In this document: positions 40,793 to 50,059 of the stretch, in pieces | Numbering within the stretch: the stretch's first letter is position 1 | Layout of the letters: every line of letters starts with the position of its first letter | The notes under the pieces: generated by a model | Seen by the model: the letters and a program-made list of their open reading frames with translations, nothing else | Databases searched by the model: none | Told to the model about the DNA's origin: nothing | Position numbers and translations under genes: made by a program | Assembly: GCF_026183675.1 (NCBI RefSeq) | Contig: NZ_JAPIVK010000007.1 | Coordinates: 38,335 to 102,334, forward strand | Direction: 5' to 3' | Source: Microbulbifer halophilus | Lineage (GTDB): Bacteria > Pseudomonadota > Gammaproteobacteria > Pseudomonadales > Cellvibrionaceae | Length of the DNA stretch: 64,000 bases

Positions 40793-41791
40793 TTAACTTT
40801 CTTCGCCGGAGACACTGTATTCCAGCAGCTCCTGCATAAACTCGCCGGAGAAGGCCCGGCGCTGCCGCTGTACAATCTTTACACTACCGTCGGTTTCATC
40901 CAACTGCAGCATTGTCTCCCAGTACTGCCGGTGCTGGCCGTCGCTGCCCAGCTGCACCGCGATCCGCGCCAGGAAGTACTGGCTGTGGAAGACCAGCCGG
41001 CCACCACCACCGATGCCGTAGCTGCCGAGCTGGCTGTTGTCATCGAAGACGCCTTCGGACTCGCGAAAACGCAGTATCTCGTTGACGTTGGCCTGCGGAT
41101 CGATGGCCAGCAGCAGTTCCTGCGGCGCGAAATTCACATTGATCGTCGTACCCGTCTCCGGCAGTGCGCAGAGGAAGGGCTCCAGTTTTTCCCAGTCCTC
41201 GGCCTCCATGCCCTGCACCACACGCAGTTCGGAGATATCGGTGATCGGGGTATCCGGCGTGCGGTGAGCCATCTCCCGGCCCAGGTAGCCGTCGTCCTCG
41301 GTCCCCGGCGCCAGCGGGGTGTCGCCCGCATCCAGCCAGTCCCGAATGGATTTGGCCAGTTCCGCGCGGCCGGTGACATTGCGCACCAGGCGCTCGAAGA
41401 TCTGCTGATCTTCGCTGTTGTCGCCGGCGTCCGACAGATTATTGACATTAAAACAAGAGTTTAAGTCTTTGATATTAATACGGATTTTTCCGTTGTCCGG
41501 ATTGAAGGCGAGCGCCTTCCGGGCCCAGGAATCGAGCGCCGAGTCCGACGAGGGCGTCTGTTCGCGATCGCTCTCGAAATCCTTCTCCAGTGCCACCCGC
41601 GCCCAGACTTCGGCGCCGCCGACAAACTCCGCCAGTTGCGTATTCGCCAGCAGCGCACCGGTGCGCGACACGGCGATGCGATTGCGCAGGATCGAGTGGG
41701 TTGCCGCGGCGATGGCGATCACCATCACCAGCATCACGGTGATAAGGGCGACACCGCGCTGGCGGCGCAATGGCCCCGGGAAACCGGTCAT
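40793..41791 (-). CDS. gspK: Type II secretion minor pseudopilin GspK
   Basis: A 332-residue minor pseudopilin that caps the pseudopilus. The prepilin leader is MTGFPGPLRRQRG with cleavage before VALITVML; as usual for GspK, the Glu at position +5 is absent. The large globular domain contains the salt-bridged helical insertion typical of the family. It overlaps gspJ by four bases (ATGA). Confidence 0.92.
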   Translation of the reverse strand: MTGFPGPLRRQRGVALITVMLVMVIAIAAATHSILRNRIAVSRTGALLANTQLAEFVGGAEVWARVALEKDFESDREQTPSSDSALDSWARKALAFNPDNGKIRINIKDLNSCFNVNNLSDAGDNSEDQQIFERLVRNVTGRAELAKSIRDWLDAGDTPLAPGTEDDGYLGREMAHRTPDTPITDISELRVVQGMEAEDWEKLEPFLCALPETGTTINVNFAPQELLLAIDPQANVNEILRFRESEGVFDDNSQLGSYGIGGGGRLVFHSQYFLARIAVQLGSDGQHRQYWETMLQLDETDGSVKIVQRQRRAFSGEFMQELLEYSVSGEES

Positions 41792-42594
41792 CGCCTGCCT
41801 CCCCGTGTGCGCTCACCGCCGTTGCCGTTCCCGCCGCTACCGCTGTTTCCCCCACTGCCGCTACTCCCACCGCTACCGCTACTCCCGCCGGCATGGCTGG
41901 TCACCCGCGACAGCGGGAAAACCCGGCGCAGCTCACCGCCGTTGCGGGTGATCAACACCATCTCGATCGCCCGTGGCAGGCTGGTATCCGCCTGGGAAAG
42001 GGAGGCGCGGGCCGTCACCGGCGGCCATTGGGACAGCCAGGTTTCGGTGTCCCCGTCGTAGTAGCGCAGGTTCAGCGCCTCGACGCCCATCAGCAGCGGC
42101 TCCACCACCGGCTCGGAATCCGGCGCCCGGTCGAGCACCCGCCAGCGGCTTCGCAGTAGCAGTGCACCGGCCTCCTCTCCGTCCAGCGCCCTGCTCACTG
42201 CGTCGTCCTGCTCTTCGGGAAAGCCGAGGCTGTAACCGAGACGCTGCAGTTCTCCGCGGGGCTCGTCGACCAGGTTGGCCGCGCCCAGGCGGGTGAACTC
42301 CAGCTCGTCGGCATCGCCGCGCAGCGCCGGTTCGTAGCCGTTGTAAGCATTTTTCACCGGGCGCACGGTCAACTGGCGCAGGTCATCGTCGATCCGGTAC
42401 ATGGCCATGGAGAAACGACGCAGCTCCTCGGCGCGCTGCTCCAGTGCCGCATCGGTGTTGTTGAAGGTCTGGAGCAGGGCGAAGGAACCGAGGCTGATGA
42501 TGGAGACCAGGACCAGAACCACCAGCGTTTCGACCAGGGTGAAGCCGGACTGGCGGAACCCGGTCTCGAACCGTGCCGGACACTCTCCACTCAT
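41788..42594 (-). CDS. gspJ: Type II secretion minor pseudopilin GspJ with Gly/Ser tail
   Basis: A 268-residue minor pseudopilin. Leader peptidase cuts after Gly17 (FRQSG, then FTLVETL), and Glu22 is the +5 acidic residue. The family domain is followed by an unusual C-terminal tail of repeated GGSSGSGG-type units (about 25 residues) ending ERTRGGRR, not part of normal GspJ. Start at 42594 overlaps the gspI stop by four bases; the upstream open frame lies in gspI. Confidence 0.9.
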   Translation of the reverse strand: MSGECPARFETGFRQSGFTLVETLVVLVLVSIISLGSFALLQTFNNTDAALEQRAEELRRFSMAMYRIDDDLRQLTVRPVKNAYNGYEPALRGDADELEFTRLGAANLVDEPRGELQRLGYSLGFPEEQDDAVSRALDGEEAGALLLRSRWRVLDRAPDSEPVVEPLLMGVEALNLRYYDGDTETWLSQWPPVTARASLSQADTSLPRAIEMVLITRNGGELRRVFPLSRVTSHAGGSSGSGGSSGSGGNSGSGGNGNGGERTRGGRR

Positions 42595-42974
42595 CGCTCT
42601 TCCTCCCGGGCGGTCCAGGCATCCAGCGTATAGGCCAGATTCTCGCTCTCGGGCCGGGCGACTTCGACGGTGATATGGCGCATGCGCTCTTCGCTGGTGT
42701 CCTCCACGCGGGCGGTCACCTGCCACTCGCGGGCACCGAGGGAGATGCGCTCGGTCTTCTCGCCCACCGGAGGCCAGGCGCTGCGCATCCGGATCTCGGC
42801 CAGCGCCTGCTGCGCCACCAGGTTGGCGCTGAGGCGCTCCTCCATGACCGCCTGCTGGCGCACACTACCCTGCATGGTGTTGAGCAGGCTGACGGCAATG
42901 ACGCCGAAGATGGCCAGGGCCACCAGGACTTCGATCAGGGTGAAGCCGCGCTGTTCATTGGCAAAATCAGTCAT
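42591..42974 (-). CDS. gspI: Type II secretion minor pseudopilin GspI
   Basis: A 127-residue minor pseudopilin with leader MTDFANEQRG, cleavage before FTLIEVLVALAIFG, and Glu at +5. Two adjacent ATG codons (42977, 42974) are possible; 42974 gives better spacing from GGCGG. It overlaps gspH by several bases and gspJ by four, showing a tightly coupled operon. Confidence 0.92.
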   Translation of the reverse strand: MTDFANEQRGFTLIEVLVALAIFGVIAVSLLNTMQGSVRQQAVMEERLSANLVAQQALAEIRMRSAWPPVGEKTERISLGAREWQVTARVEDTSEERMRHITVEVARPESENLAYTLDAWTAREEER

Positions 42975-43659
42975 CATCCGCCTGCCATTCGAGCTGCAGA
43001 CCGTACAGGCTGGTGTAGGAAATACTCGCGGTGCGGCCGACCTCACCGTCACTCATATAGAGGATCGCCAGTTCCACCGGCAGTATCTCGCCGCTGGAAA
43101 GCGCCACGAACTGCGGCTTGGGCCCGTCCTCGTCCTCGCTTTCCTCCGCCGCAAACTCGGTCTCCTCGGCCATGGGCAGTTCGGCCTGGCTGAGTACCTC
43201 CAGGCGCGTGTGCGGGGGCAGCTCGTGGGAGGTGAAGCGCTCGACGCCGGTACCGGCCGCGACGTCGCCGGGCGCCTGCCATTTCATGGTCGAGGGGTCG
43301 TAGCGCACCACGCTGTAGTTGTCGGGTTCCAGCACCACGCCGTAGTGGGCCTTGTCGATCAGCGCCCGGTCGGCCACCAGTTGCAGCAGGTTGGACAGCC
43401 GCTGCACTTCGCCGCTCCAGGCGCGGGCGCCGGAATTGCCCAGGGACAACACCGCCATGCCGGCCATTACGGCGATGATGACGATGACCACCAGCAGTTC
43501 GATCAGGGTGAAGCCTTTCTGTGGGGACCGGGGAACCCGGCGCCGCAATAAAGTGGAACCGGTAGGGCCAGAGCCTGCTCGCAGGCGACTCCCAGCCCCC
43601 TGTCCCCGGTCCCCGGTCCCCGGGGCCTCTTCATGCACCCGAACTGCCAGCAGCCCCAC
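42967..43659 (-). CDS. gspH: Type II secretion minor pseudopilin GspH with extended leader
   Basis: A minor pseudopilin recognisable from KGFTLIELLVVIVIIAVMAG and the GspH globular domain with ADRALIDKAHYGV. From the GTG at 43659, twelve bases after the gspG stop and with GGGG in front, the protein has 230 residues and a leader of 49 residues, unusually long for a prepilin. A TTG at 43548 would give a normal 12-residue basic leader (MRRRVPRSPQKG) and 193 residues. The interval contains repeated GGGGACC words that look inserted, so the start is uncertain; the end is firm. Confidence 0.85.
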   Translation of the reverse strand: MGLLAVRVHEEAPGTGDRGQGAGSRLRAGSGPTGSTLLRRRVPRSPQKGFTLIELLVVIVIIAVMAGMAVLSLGNSGARAWSGEVQRLSNLLQLVADRALIDKAHYGVVLEPDNYSVVRYDPSTMKWQAPGDVAAGTGVERFTSHELPPHTRLEVLSQAELPMAEETEFAAEESEDEDGPKPQFVALSSGEILPVELAILYMSDGEVGRTASISYTSLYGLQLEWQADDD

Positions 43660-43673
43660 GGCCTCAACCCCAC

Positions 43674-44102
43674 TCAGATTTCGTTGACGAAGATATCCGC
43701 CGCCTCGCCCTCACCGCCCGGCTTGCCGTCGGCACCCAGGCTGAACAGGTCGTAGGGGCCGTTGGCGCCGGGGCTGATGTACTGGTAGTCGTTCCCCCAG
43801 GGGTCGCGGGGCGCTTTCTTCAGGTAGGGCTGGCTCCAGTTCTTGGCCTCGGGGAAACCGCTGGGCTTGGAGATCAGCGCTTCCAGGCCCTGGTCGGAGC
43901 TGGGATAGACGAAATTGTCCATGCGGTACATGTCCAGCGCCGTCTCGATGGCCCGCAGGTCCACCGCCGCCGCCTTCATGCGCGCCTCGCCGGTGCGCCC
44001 GAGGACGTTCGGCACCACCAGCGCCGCCAGCACACCGAGAATCACGATCACCACCATGATTTCGATCAGCGTAAAGCCGCCGCTTTTGCGTAAGTTTGTC
44101 AT
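43674..44102 (-). CDS. gspG: Type II secretion major pseudopilin GspG
   Basis: A 142-residue major pseudopilin forming the pseudopilus shaft. Leader MTNLRKSGG is cut before FTLIEIMVVIVILG, with Glu at +5. The calcium-binding C-terminal loop region (DPWGNDYQYISPG to DLFSLGADGKPGGEGEA) is present. It is separated from gspF by 140 bp and followed by gspH after 14 bp. Confidence 0.95.
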   Translation of the reverse strand: MTNLRKSGGFTLIEIMVVIVILGVLAALVVPNVLGRTGEARMKAAAVDLRAIETALDMYRMDNFVYPSSDQGLEALISKPSGFPEAKNWSQPYLKKAPRDPWGNDYQYISPGANGPYDLFSLGADGKPGGEGEAADIFVNEI

Positions 44103-44242
44103 TTCATCACCTTCAACGATTCACAGCCCTGCCGGGCGATCTGCAGTCAGCGGGCCGGGCGGATTCGAAAGCACTGCAAAAACTCCGCCCAACTCATTGA
44201 TAACAATAAACTTTCTACTCGATCAATGGCTTTCGCCAAGCC

Positions 44243-45460
44243 CTATACTACCAGCTGGTTCATGCTCATGATGGGCATCATGATGGCCACCACGATAAAC
44301 AGGACTATGCCGGCCATCAGCAGCAGCATGATCGGCTCGAACAGGCTCACGAACGCGGTCACTGCCCCCTGCAGATCCCGCTCCTGGGACTCCGCAGCCC
44401 GGTGCAACATCGTGTCCAGGGTACCGGAGGACTCGCCGCTGGCGATCATATAGATCATCATCGGCGGAAAGTATTCCACCTCCTCCAGCGCCCGGCGCAG
44501 GCTGCCACCTTCCCGCACAGACTTCTGCGCCCGCACCAGGCGCTCCTTGAGAAACTCGTTGCTCATCACGCCGCTGGCGATGCCCATCGCCTGCACCAGC
44601 GGCACGCTGCTGCCGGTGAGGATCGCCAGGGTACCGATATAGCGGGAGCTCTGGGTGCCGCGCACCAGCCAGCCCACCAGGGGCATTTCCAGCAACCGGT
44701 GGTGCCAGCGATAGCGCAGCGCCGGCCGGCGCAACAACAGCATCACCGCCGCCGCCAGGGCGATACAGGCGGGCGGCACCAGCCAGCCCCAGGCGGAGAT
44801 GAAGTTACTGAGGGCCACCAGGATACGGGTCGCCAGCGGCAGCACCTGGCCGGTGCCGGTGAACACCTCGATCACATCCGGCACCACGTACACCATCAGG
44901 CCGGTGACCACGAGAATACAGATGACCACCAGTACCGCCGGGTAGATCAGCGCCAGCTGTACCTTCTGGCGGAACTGCTGTTGACCCTCGGTATAGTCGC
45001 CGAGGCGCTCCAGCACCGCGTCCAGGTGACCGGAGTGCTCGCCGGCCTCCACAGTGGCACGGTATAGCTTGGGAAAGGCGCGCGTAAAGCCGCCCAGGGC
45101 CTGGGCAAAGCTGTGCCCTTCCAGCACCTTGCCGCGCACCGCCAGCACGATGCGGCGGATCTTGTGGTTCCGCGTCTGGTTGGCGATGGCGCCCAGCGCT
45201 TCCTCCAGCGGGATACCGGCTCGCAGCAGCGTCGACAGCTGGCGGGTCAGCAGGGCCAGGTTCTTGACACTGAGGCCGGGGCTGCCGGACAGCAGGGAGT
45301 CACCGCTGCCGGAAGAGGATTCGGTGGCCGGCGCCACCTCGAGCGGGATCAGCCCCTTGGCGCGCAGTTGCTGGCGCGCCGCGCGGGCACTGTCGGCCTC
45401 CAGGGTGCCGCGGTTCTTGCGGCCGGAGTCGGCGAGGGCGGTGTATTCAAAGGCAGCCAC
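44243..45460 (-). CDS. gspF: Type II secretion inner-membrane platform protein GspF
   Basis: A 405-residue polytopic protein with the repeated GspF domain, for example TRQLSTLLRAGIPLEEALGAI and, in the second half, AILTGSSVPLVQAMGIASG, and three membrane segments. It links GspE action to pseudopilus growth. GTG start with GGAGG at ideal spacing. A 134-bp gap lies between it and gspE, the largest gap but one within the operon. Confidence 0.95.
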   Translation of the reverse strand: MAAFEYTALADSGRKNRGTLEADSARAARQQLRAKGLIPLEVAPATESSSGSGDSLLSGSPGLSVKNLALLTRQLSTLLRAGIPLEEALGAIANQTRNHKIRRIVLAVRGKVLEGHSFAQALGGFTRAFPKLYRATVEAGEHSGHLDAVLERLGDYTEGQQQFRQKVQLALIYPAVLVVICILVVTGLMVYVVPDVIEVFTGTGQVLPLATRILVALSNFISAWGWLVPPACIALAAAVMLLLRRPALRYRWHHRLLEMPLVGWLVRGTQSSRYIGTLAILTGSSVPLVQAMGIASGVMSNEFLKERLVRAQKSVREGGSLRRALEEVEYFPPMMIYMIASGESSGTLDTMLHRAAESQERDLQGAVTAFVSLFEPIMLLLMAGIVLFIVVAIMMPIMSMNQLVV

Positions 45461-45594
45461 GGCAAGCCTCCAAATGCGGAATATTCGGTGCCGAAGCCAA
45501 GCAATGGTGCTTACCCGCTGGATGGGCGCCGATCAATACACCGATGATGGGCAGGGCGCTGTACTCATGTATCCGTCCCGCATTCCGCATTTCT

Positions 45595-47082
45595 CTACGA
45601 CTCCTGCGTAACACGCAACACCTCCTCCAACGAAGTCACTCCCGCCAGAATCTTGGCCAGCCCGTCCTCGCGAATACTCGTCGACACTTCGCGCGCCTCG
45701 GCCACCAGCTTGCTCTCGGAGGCGCGGTCGTGGATCAGTTGGCGCATGGTCTCGTTGACCGGTACCAGTTCGTAGATGCCCACGCGGCCGACGTAGCCGC
45801 TGTTATTGCAGTGTTCACAGCCCGAGGGGCCGTAGATGGTGGCACTGTCGACACCCAGCACCTTGCATTCGGTGGCATCCGCCTCGTGGGGCTGCTTGCA
45901 TTGCGGGCAGAGGACGCGCACCAGGCGCTGGGCCAGCACGCCGATCAGGCTCGACGATAACAGGAACGGCTCGATGCCCATATCCACCAGGCGGGTCACG
46001 GCGCCCAGGGCGGTGTTGGTATGCAGGGTGGAGAGCACCAGGTGCCCGGTGAGACTGGCCTGGATGGCGATCTGCATCGTCTCCAGGTCGCGGATCTCGC
46101 CCACCATCACCACATCCGGGTCCTGGCGCAGAATGGCGCGCAGGCCACGGGCGAAGGTCATGTCCGCCTTGGTATTCACCTGGGTCTGGCCGACCCCTTC
46201 CAGGTTGTACTCCACCGGGTCCTCGACGGTGAGGATGTTCTTCTCGCGGTTGTTGATGGAGGCGAGGCCGGCGTAGAGAGTGGTGGTCTTGCCGGAGCCG
46301 GTGGGGCCGGTCACCAGCAGGATGCCGTGGGGGCGCGACAGCAGGTCGGTGATGACCTTGAGGTCTTTGTCGGCCATGCCCAGCTTGCCCATGTCCATCT
46401 GGCCCGCCTGCTTGTCCAGCAGGCGCATCACCACCCGCTCGCCGGCCGAGGACGGCATGGTGGACACGCGCACGTCCACTTCGCGCCCGGCCATCAGCAG
46501 GGAAATGCGGCCGTCCTGGGGCACGCGTTTCTCGGCGATATCCAGCTTGGCCATCACCTTGATCCGGGAGACCAGCAGCGGCGCCAGGGCGCGGCGGGGC
46601 TCCAGCACCTCGCGCAGCACACCGTCGACGCGGAAGCGCACTACCAGGCGTTTTTCGAAAGTCTCGATATGGATATCCGAGGCGCCCTGCTTCAGGGACT
46701 CGGCAAAAATGGCGTTGATCAGCTTGACGATGGGGGCATCGTCTTCCTGCTCCAGCAGGTCTTCGGTCTCCGGCAGCGAGTCCACCACCGCGGCCAGGTC
46801 CAGTTCATCGCCGAGCCCCTCGACATCGGACAGGTTGCCGCCCTCGCGGTTTTCGTAGAGTTCCTGCAGAGCTGTCTGGAAGGCCCCCTCCTCTACCGCC
46901 TCGATGTCCAGGGCGCAGCCGCTGAGGCGCTGCACCTCCGCCAGTACCGACGGGTTGAGCGGCGCCACGTAGCGGCAGCAGGGGTGGCCGTCACTGTCCA
47001 CCAGCAGCACCCGGTGGCGTTTGGCGAAGGTGTACGGCAGGCGCCGTACCGCCGCACTTGTGTCTACCGTACCGCCACTCAT
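45595..47082 (-). CDS. gspE: Type II secretion ATPase GspE
   Basis: A 495-residue hexameric ATPase driving the pseudopilus. Walker A GPTGSGKTTT is near residues 259-268; the Asp box and Walker B follow (QDPDVVMVGEIRD); the C-terminal zinc loop has CPQC and CEHC pairs (about 388-415). The N-terminal domain binds GspL. ATGA overlap with gspD. Confidence 0.95.
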   Translation of the reverse strand: MSGGTVDTSAAVRRLPYTFAKRHRVLLVDSDGHPCCRYVAPLNPSVLAEVQRLSGCALDIEAVEEGAFQTALQELYENREGGNLSDVEGLGDELDLAAVVDSLPETEDLLEQEDDAPIVKLINAIFAESLKQGASDIHIETFEKRLVVRFRVDGVLREVLEPRRALAPLLVSRIKVMAKLDIAEKRVPQDGRISLLMAGREVDVRVSTMPSSAGERVVMRLLDKQAGQMDMGKLGMADKDLKVITDLLSRPHGILLVTGPTGSGKTTTLYAGLASINNREKNILTVEDPVEYNLEGVGQTQVNTKADMTFARGLRAILRQDPDVVMVGEIRDLETMQIAIQASLTGHLVLSTLHTNTALGAVTRLVDMGIEPFLLSSSLIGVLAQRLVRVLCPQCKQPHEADATECKVLGVDSATIYGPSGCEHCNNSGYVGRVGIYELVPVNETMRQLIHDRASESKLVAEAREVSTSIREDGLAKILAGVTSLEEVLRVTQES

Positions 47083-49085
47083 TTCTCGGCCTCGATCACC
47101 TCGGAATCCAGCACTTTCATGGGGGCGTCGTCGTCCTGCGGCTCGTCGCCTTCGTCGTAGGTACCGGAGGGCGGCATCAGGTCCGGCAGGGTATCGCCGC
47201 GGTGCCAGTCCCAGATCACGCTGGTTTTGTCGCGCAGGCGCATCTGCTTTTCCTGCATATCCAGGTAGCGTTTGCGGGTCTCTTCGTAGCCGGCCGTGCG
47301 GGTGTTCAGGATCCGCGGCCGTATGAACACCATCAGGTTGGTCTTGCTGACTTCCTTGCTGCTGGAGCGGAACAGGCGGCCGATGCCCGGGATATCCCCC
47401 AGCAGCGGCACCTTGGATTTGCTCTCGTTCACCTGGTCCGCGATCAGGCCGCCCAGCACCAGGATGGCGCCGTCGTCGACCAGCACCTTGGTGCGGATCT
47501 CGCGCTTGCTGGTAATCAGGTCCGCGGCCTCGGAGGTCTCACTGCTGGTCGGCTGCACATTCTCAACCTTCTGCTCGATGTCCAGCGTGACTGAATTGTT
47601 GTTGTTGACCCTCGGCGTCACCTTGAGCTCTGTGCCCACATCCTCCCGCTGGATGGTGGTGAAGGGGTCGTTATTGCTGCCGGACAACAGCTGCTCTCCG
47701 GTCACGAAGGGCACATTCTGGCCCACGAGGATTTCCGCCTCCTCGTTGTCCAGCGCGATCACCGTCGGTGTGGAGAGGATGTTGGAATTCCGCGACGTGG
47801 CCATGGCGTTGATCGCCACGCGGATATCCGTGCCACTCAGATAGCCCAGGTTCAGTCCGCTGCCCACCAGGTTGCCCGGGTTCAGGGAGAAGGGATTGAT
47901 ATCGGAGATGACATCGCCCTCCTCGTCCACCACTTCGCCCTCGGCAGTGTCGTTATTGAAGCCCGCCACCACATCGTCATCGGCGCCGGCGATCCACTTG
48001 ATACCCAGATCGCTGTCATCACCCTCGCTCACTTCGACGATGATCGCCTCGATCAGTACCTGGGCGCGGCGCACATCCAGCTTGGCGATCACGCCTTTCA
48101 TGGTTTCCAACAGCGACGGCGGCGCCGTCAGTACCAGCGAGTTCAGGGATTCGTTGACCTGGATGCTGACCTCCACGTCGGCGGCCTGCTGGTCCTTCTC
48201 GGTCTCCTGGATGCTGCCGCTCATGCCCTCGAGGATCGGCTTCAGGTCCGCGGCATTGGCGTACTGCACATAGACCACTGCAGTGTTGCCGTCGCCGTCC
48301 AGCGGCTGGTCGAGGCGGCGGATGACATCTTTCAGCTGCTGGCGGGTAACCGGGTCGCCGGTCAGCAGGACACTGTTGGAACGCTCGTCCACGGCGATGC
48401 GCAGAGGCTGCACATCGTTGCCCTTGTTGCCGCCGGACTGCAGCAGTTCACTGAGGACCTGCTTGACGTCCTTGGCGGAGGCAAACTGCAGCGGCACCAG
48501 CTCGATATCGATGGCGCCGGCCCGGTCCAGTTGGCGCACCAGGCTCACTATCTGATCGATATTGGCGGCACGGTCGGCGATGATCAGGGTATTGGTATCG
48601 GCGTAGGCGGCCAGGTGGCCGGTCTGGGGGATCAACGGGCGCAGCATGGCGATCAGCTGCGCTGCGGAGATATTCTCCACCCGCACGGTGCGCACCACCA
48701 GGGATTCCGGTGCAGCCGCCCCTCCCTTGCTTTCCATATCCACCACGGGAATTGCCTGCTGCTTGGCCAGCGCATCCGGCACCACCTTCCAGGCGTTGCC
48801 CCGCTCCACCAGGCTGAAGCCGTTCACCTGCAGCACCGACATGAACACATTGAAGGCTTCGTCGTGGGTCATGGGGTCGCCGGCGACCACCGTGACCTTG
48901 CCCTTCACATTGGGGTGCACGACGATATTCTTGCCGGTGAAATCCGCCGCCCAGTTGATCAGGTCGCGAATGTCCGCGTTGTCCAGCGACAGGGTGACCC
49001 GCTCCGGGGGTTGAGCCAGTACTGAAGTCCCTATCAACAAACCCAGGCCGACTGCGAGCAGCCGTCGATAAAACATCCTCATCAT
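47079..49085 (-). CDS. gspD: Type II secretion secretin GspD
   Basis: A 668-residue outer-membrane channel with a signal peptide (RRLLAVGLGLLIGTSVLAQ), periplasmic N0-N3 domains (the first beginning LSLDNADIRDLINWAADFTGKN, split here as LSLDNADIRDL and INWAADFTGKN) and a C-terminal secretin domain with VPLLGDIPGIGRLF. Acidic insertion around residues 350-400 (DDDVVAGFNND) is longer than usual. First ATG of three is used. It is second in the operon after gspC. Confidence 0.95.
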   Translation of the reverse strand: MMRMFYRRLLAVGLGLLIGTSVLAQPPERVTLSLDNADIRDLINWAADFTGKNIVVHPNVKGKVTVVAGDPMTHDEAFNVFMSVLQVNGFSLVERGNAWKVVPDALAKQQAIPVVDMESKGGAAAPESLVVRTVRVENISAAQLIAMLRPLIPQTGHLAAYADTNTLIIADRAANIDQIVSLVRQLDRAGAIDIELVPLQFASAKDVKQVLSELLQSGGNKGNDVQPLRIAVDERSNSVLLTGDPVTRQQLKDVIRRLDQPLDGDGNTAVVYVQYANAADLKPILEGMSGSIQETEKDQQAADVEVSIQVNESLNSLVLTAPPSLLETMKGVIAKLDVRRAQVLIEAIIVEVSEGDDSDLGIKWIAGADDDVVAGFNNDTAEGEVVDEEGDVISDINPFSLNPGNLVGSGLNLGYLSGTDIRVAINAMATSRNSNILSTPTVIALDNEEAEILVGQNVPFVTGEQLLSGSNNDPFTTIQREDVGTELKVTPRVNNNNSVTLDIEQKVENVQPTSSETSEAADLITSKREIRTKVLVDDGAILVLGGLIADQVNESKSKVPLLGDIPGIGRLFRSSSKEVSKTNLMVFIRPRILNTRTAGYEETRKRYLDMQEKQMRLRDKTSVIWDWHRGDTLPDLMPPSGTYDEGDEPQDDDAPMKVLDSEVIEAEK

Positions 49086-49146
49086 TATTTATCTGGCTCT
49101 TTTATTTTTTGATACTGAAAAATGGTCTTGGAAAAATAAATTCGGT

Positions 49147-49836
49147 TTACTGGCGACGCTCCGCCCGGCGCTCGCGGGCCAGGTCCCGTAACTGTTCCAG
49201 CCGGTCGCGGATGGACTGCTGTTTTTCCGAGCGGCTGGCAGAACTCCGCCCGCTCGCCCCCGTCGCCTGGCGGGCGCGGTTGCTGTAGCGGCGCATGGCC
49301 ACACCCGGCCGCCCATCCTGATCCGGATAGGTCAGCTTTTCCATCTCGCCGTTGCGGCGCAGCACGATGTGGTCCACTGCCACGGAATAGAGCTCGGCGC
49401 CGCCGGGCAGCATATCGCCGACATAGACCCGCTCGGCCGGCTTGCCCTTCTCCGCCACCAGGGCGCTGGCCTTATCCTTGCTGCTGTTGTTGAGAACGCC
49501 GGACAACACCAGGTTGAGCTGGGTAATGGGGATATTGGCGAGGTCCACTTCCGGCTCGCTGTCTTCGGCCTCGACCGCGGCGCGACCGAAAAAGGGCGTA
49601 TTGGGCAGGGATTCGACGGCTGCCGGGCGCGCAGTGCCGCTGTTGCGTTCGGCCAGCAGGTCCTGCTCCTGCGATTCGCCGGGAACCAACAGGGCCCCGT
49701 AGGCAAGCAGGTTGATAGACAGCCATCCACCGACCACGCCGATGGATGCTTTGGCGCCGAGCGACATTCCCCTGCGCGCCGAGCGCCGGGAAAACGCCGC
49801 CCCCAAGGAGCTGATAACTCGCTGCACTGCAGACAT
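49147..49836 (-). CDS. gspC: Type II secretion protein GspC (short, coiled-coil end)
   Basis: A 229-residue inner-membrane protein that contacts the secretin. One membrane segment (about 31-51, ASIGVVGGWLSINLLAYGALL), then the homology region with LNLVLSGVLNNSSKDKASALV and VGDMLPGGAELYSVAVDHIVL. Instead of a PDZ domain the C-terminus is a charged helix (QQSIRDRLEQLRDLARERRAE), a known variant. The ATG at 49836 follows AGGG; the seven codons upstream are unlikely to be used. First gene of the operon. Confidence 0.92.
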   Translation of the reverse strand: MSAVQRVISSLGAAFSRRSARRGMSLGAKASIGVVGGWLSINLLAYGALLVPGESQEQDLLAERNSGTARPAAVESLPNTPFFGRAAVEAEDSEPEVDLANIPITQLNLVLSGVLNNSSKDKASALVAEKGKPAERVYVGDMLPGGAELYSVAVDHIVLRRNGEMEKLTYPDQDGRPGVAMRRYSNRARQATGASGRSSASRSEKQQSIRDRLEQLRDLARERRAERRQ

Positions 49837-50002
49837 GGGTAACCCTGTACTAGCCAATTCGACGATTGACCAAATTTATCAATTATTGACGCCTATTCTC
49901 TTTCGTCACTCCCGGAAAGGCAATGTTCCAGTTGATGGCGCTCAAATCCGCACACTTTCTGTACAAATTTCTGCGGGGCACACAAAAACACACTTTTGCG
50001 AC

Positions 50003-50036
50003 AAAAGAAAGGGCGGCCATGGCCGCCCTTTCTTTT
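50003..50036 (-). terminator. Terminator after etfA
   Basis: A perfect 16-base inverted repeat, AAAAGAAAGGGCGGCC and its complement around a two-base centre. On the minus strand it reads as a GC stem followed by TTTCTTTT, 25 bp after the etfA stop. The symmetry lets it work in both directions. Confidence 0.88.
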
Positions 50037-50059
50037 CTGTATAGTCTATTAATCAGAGT

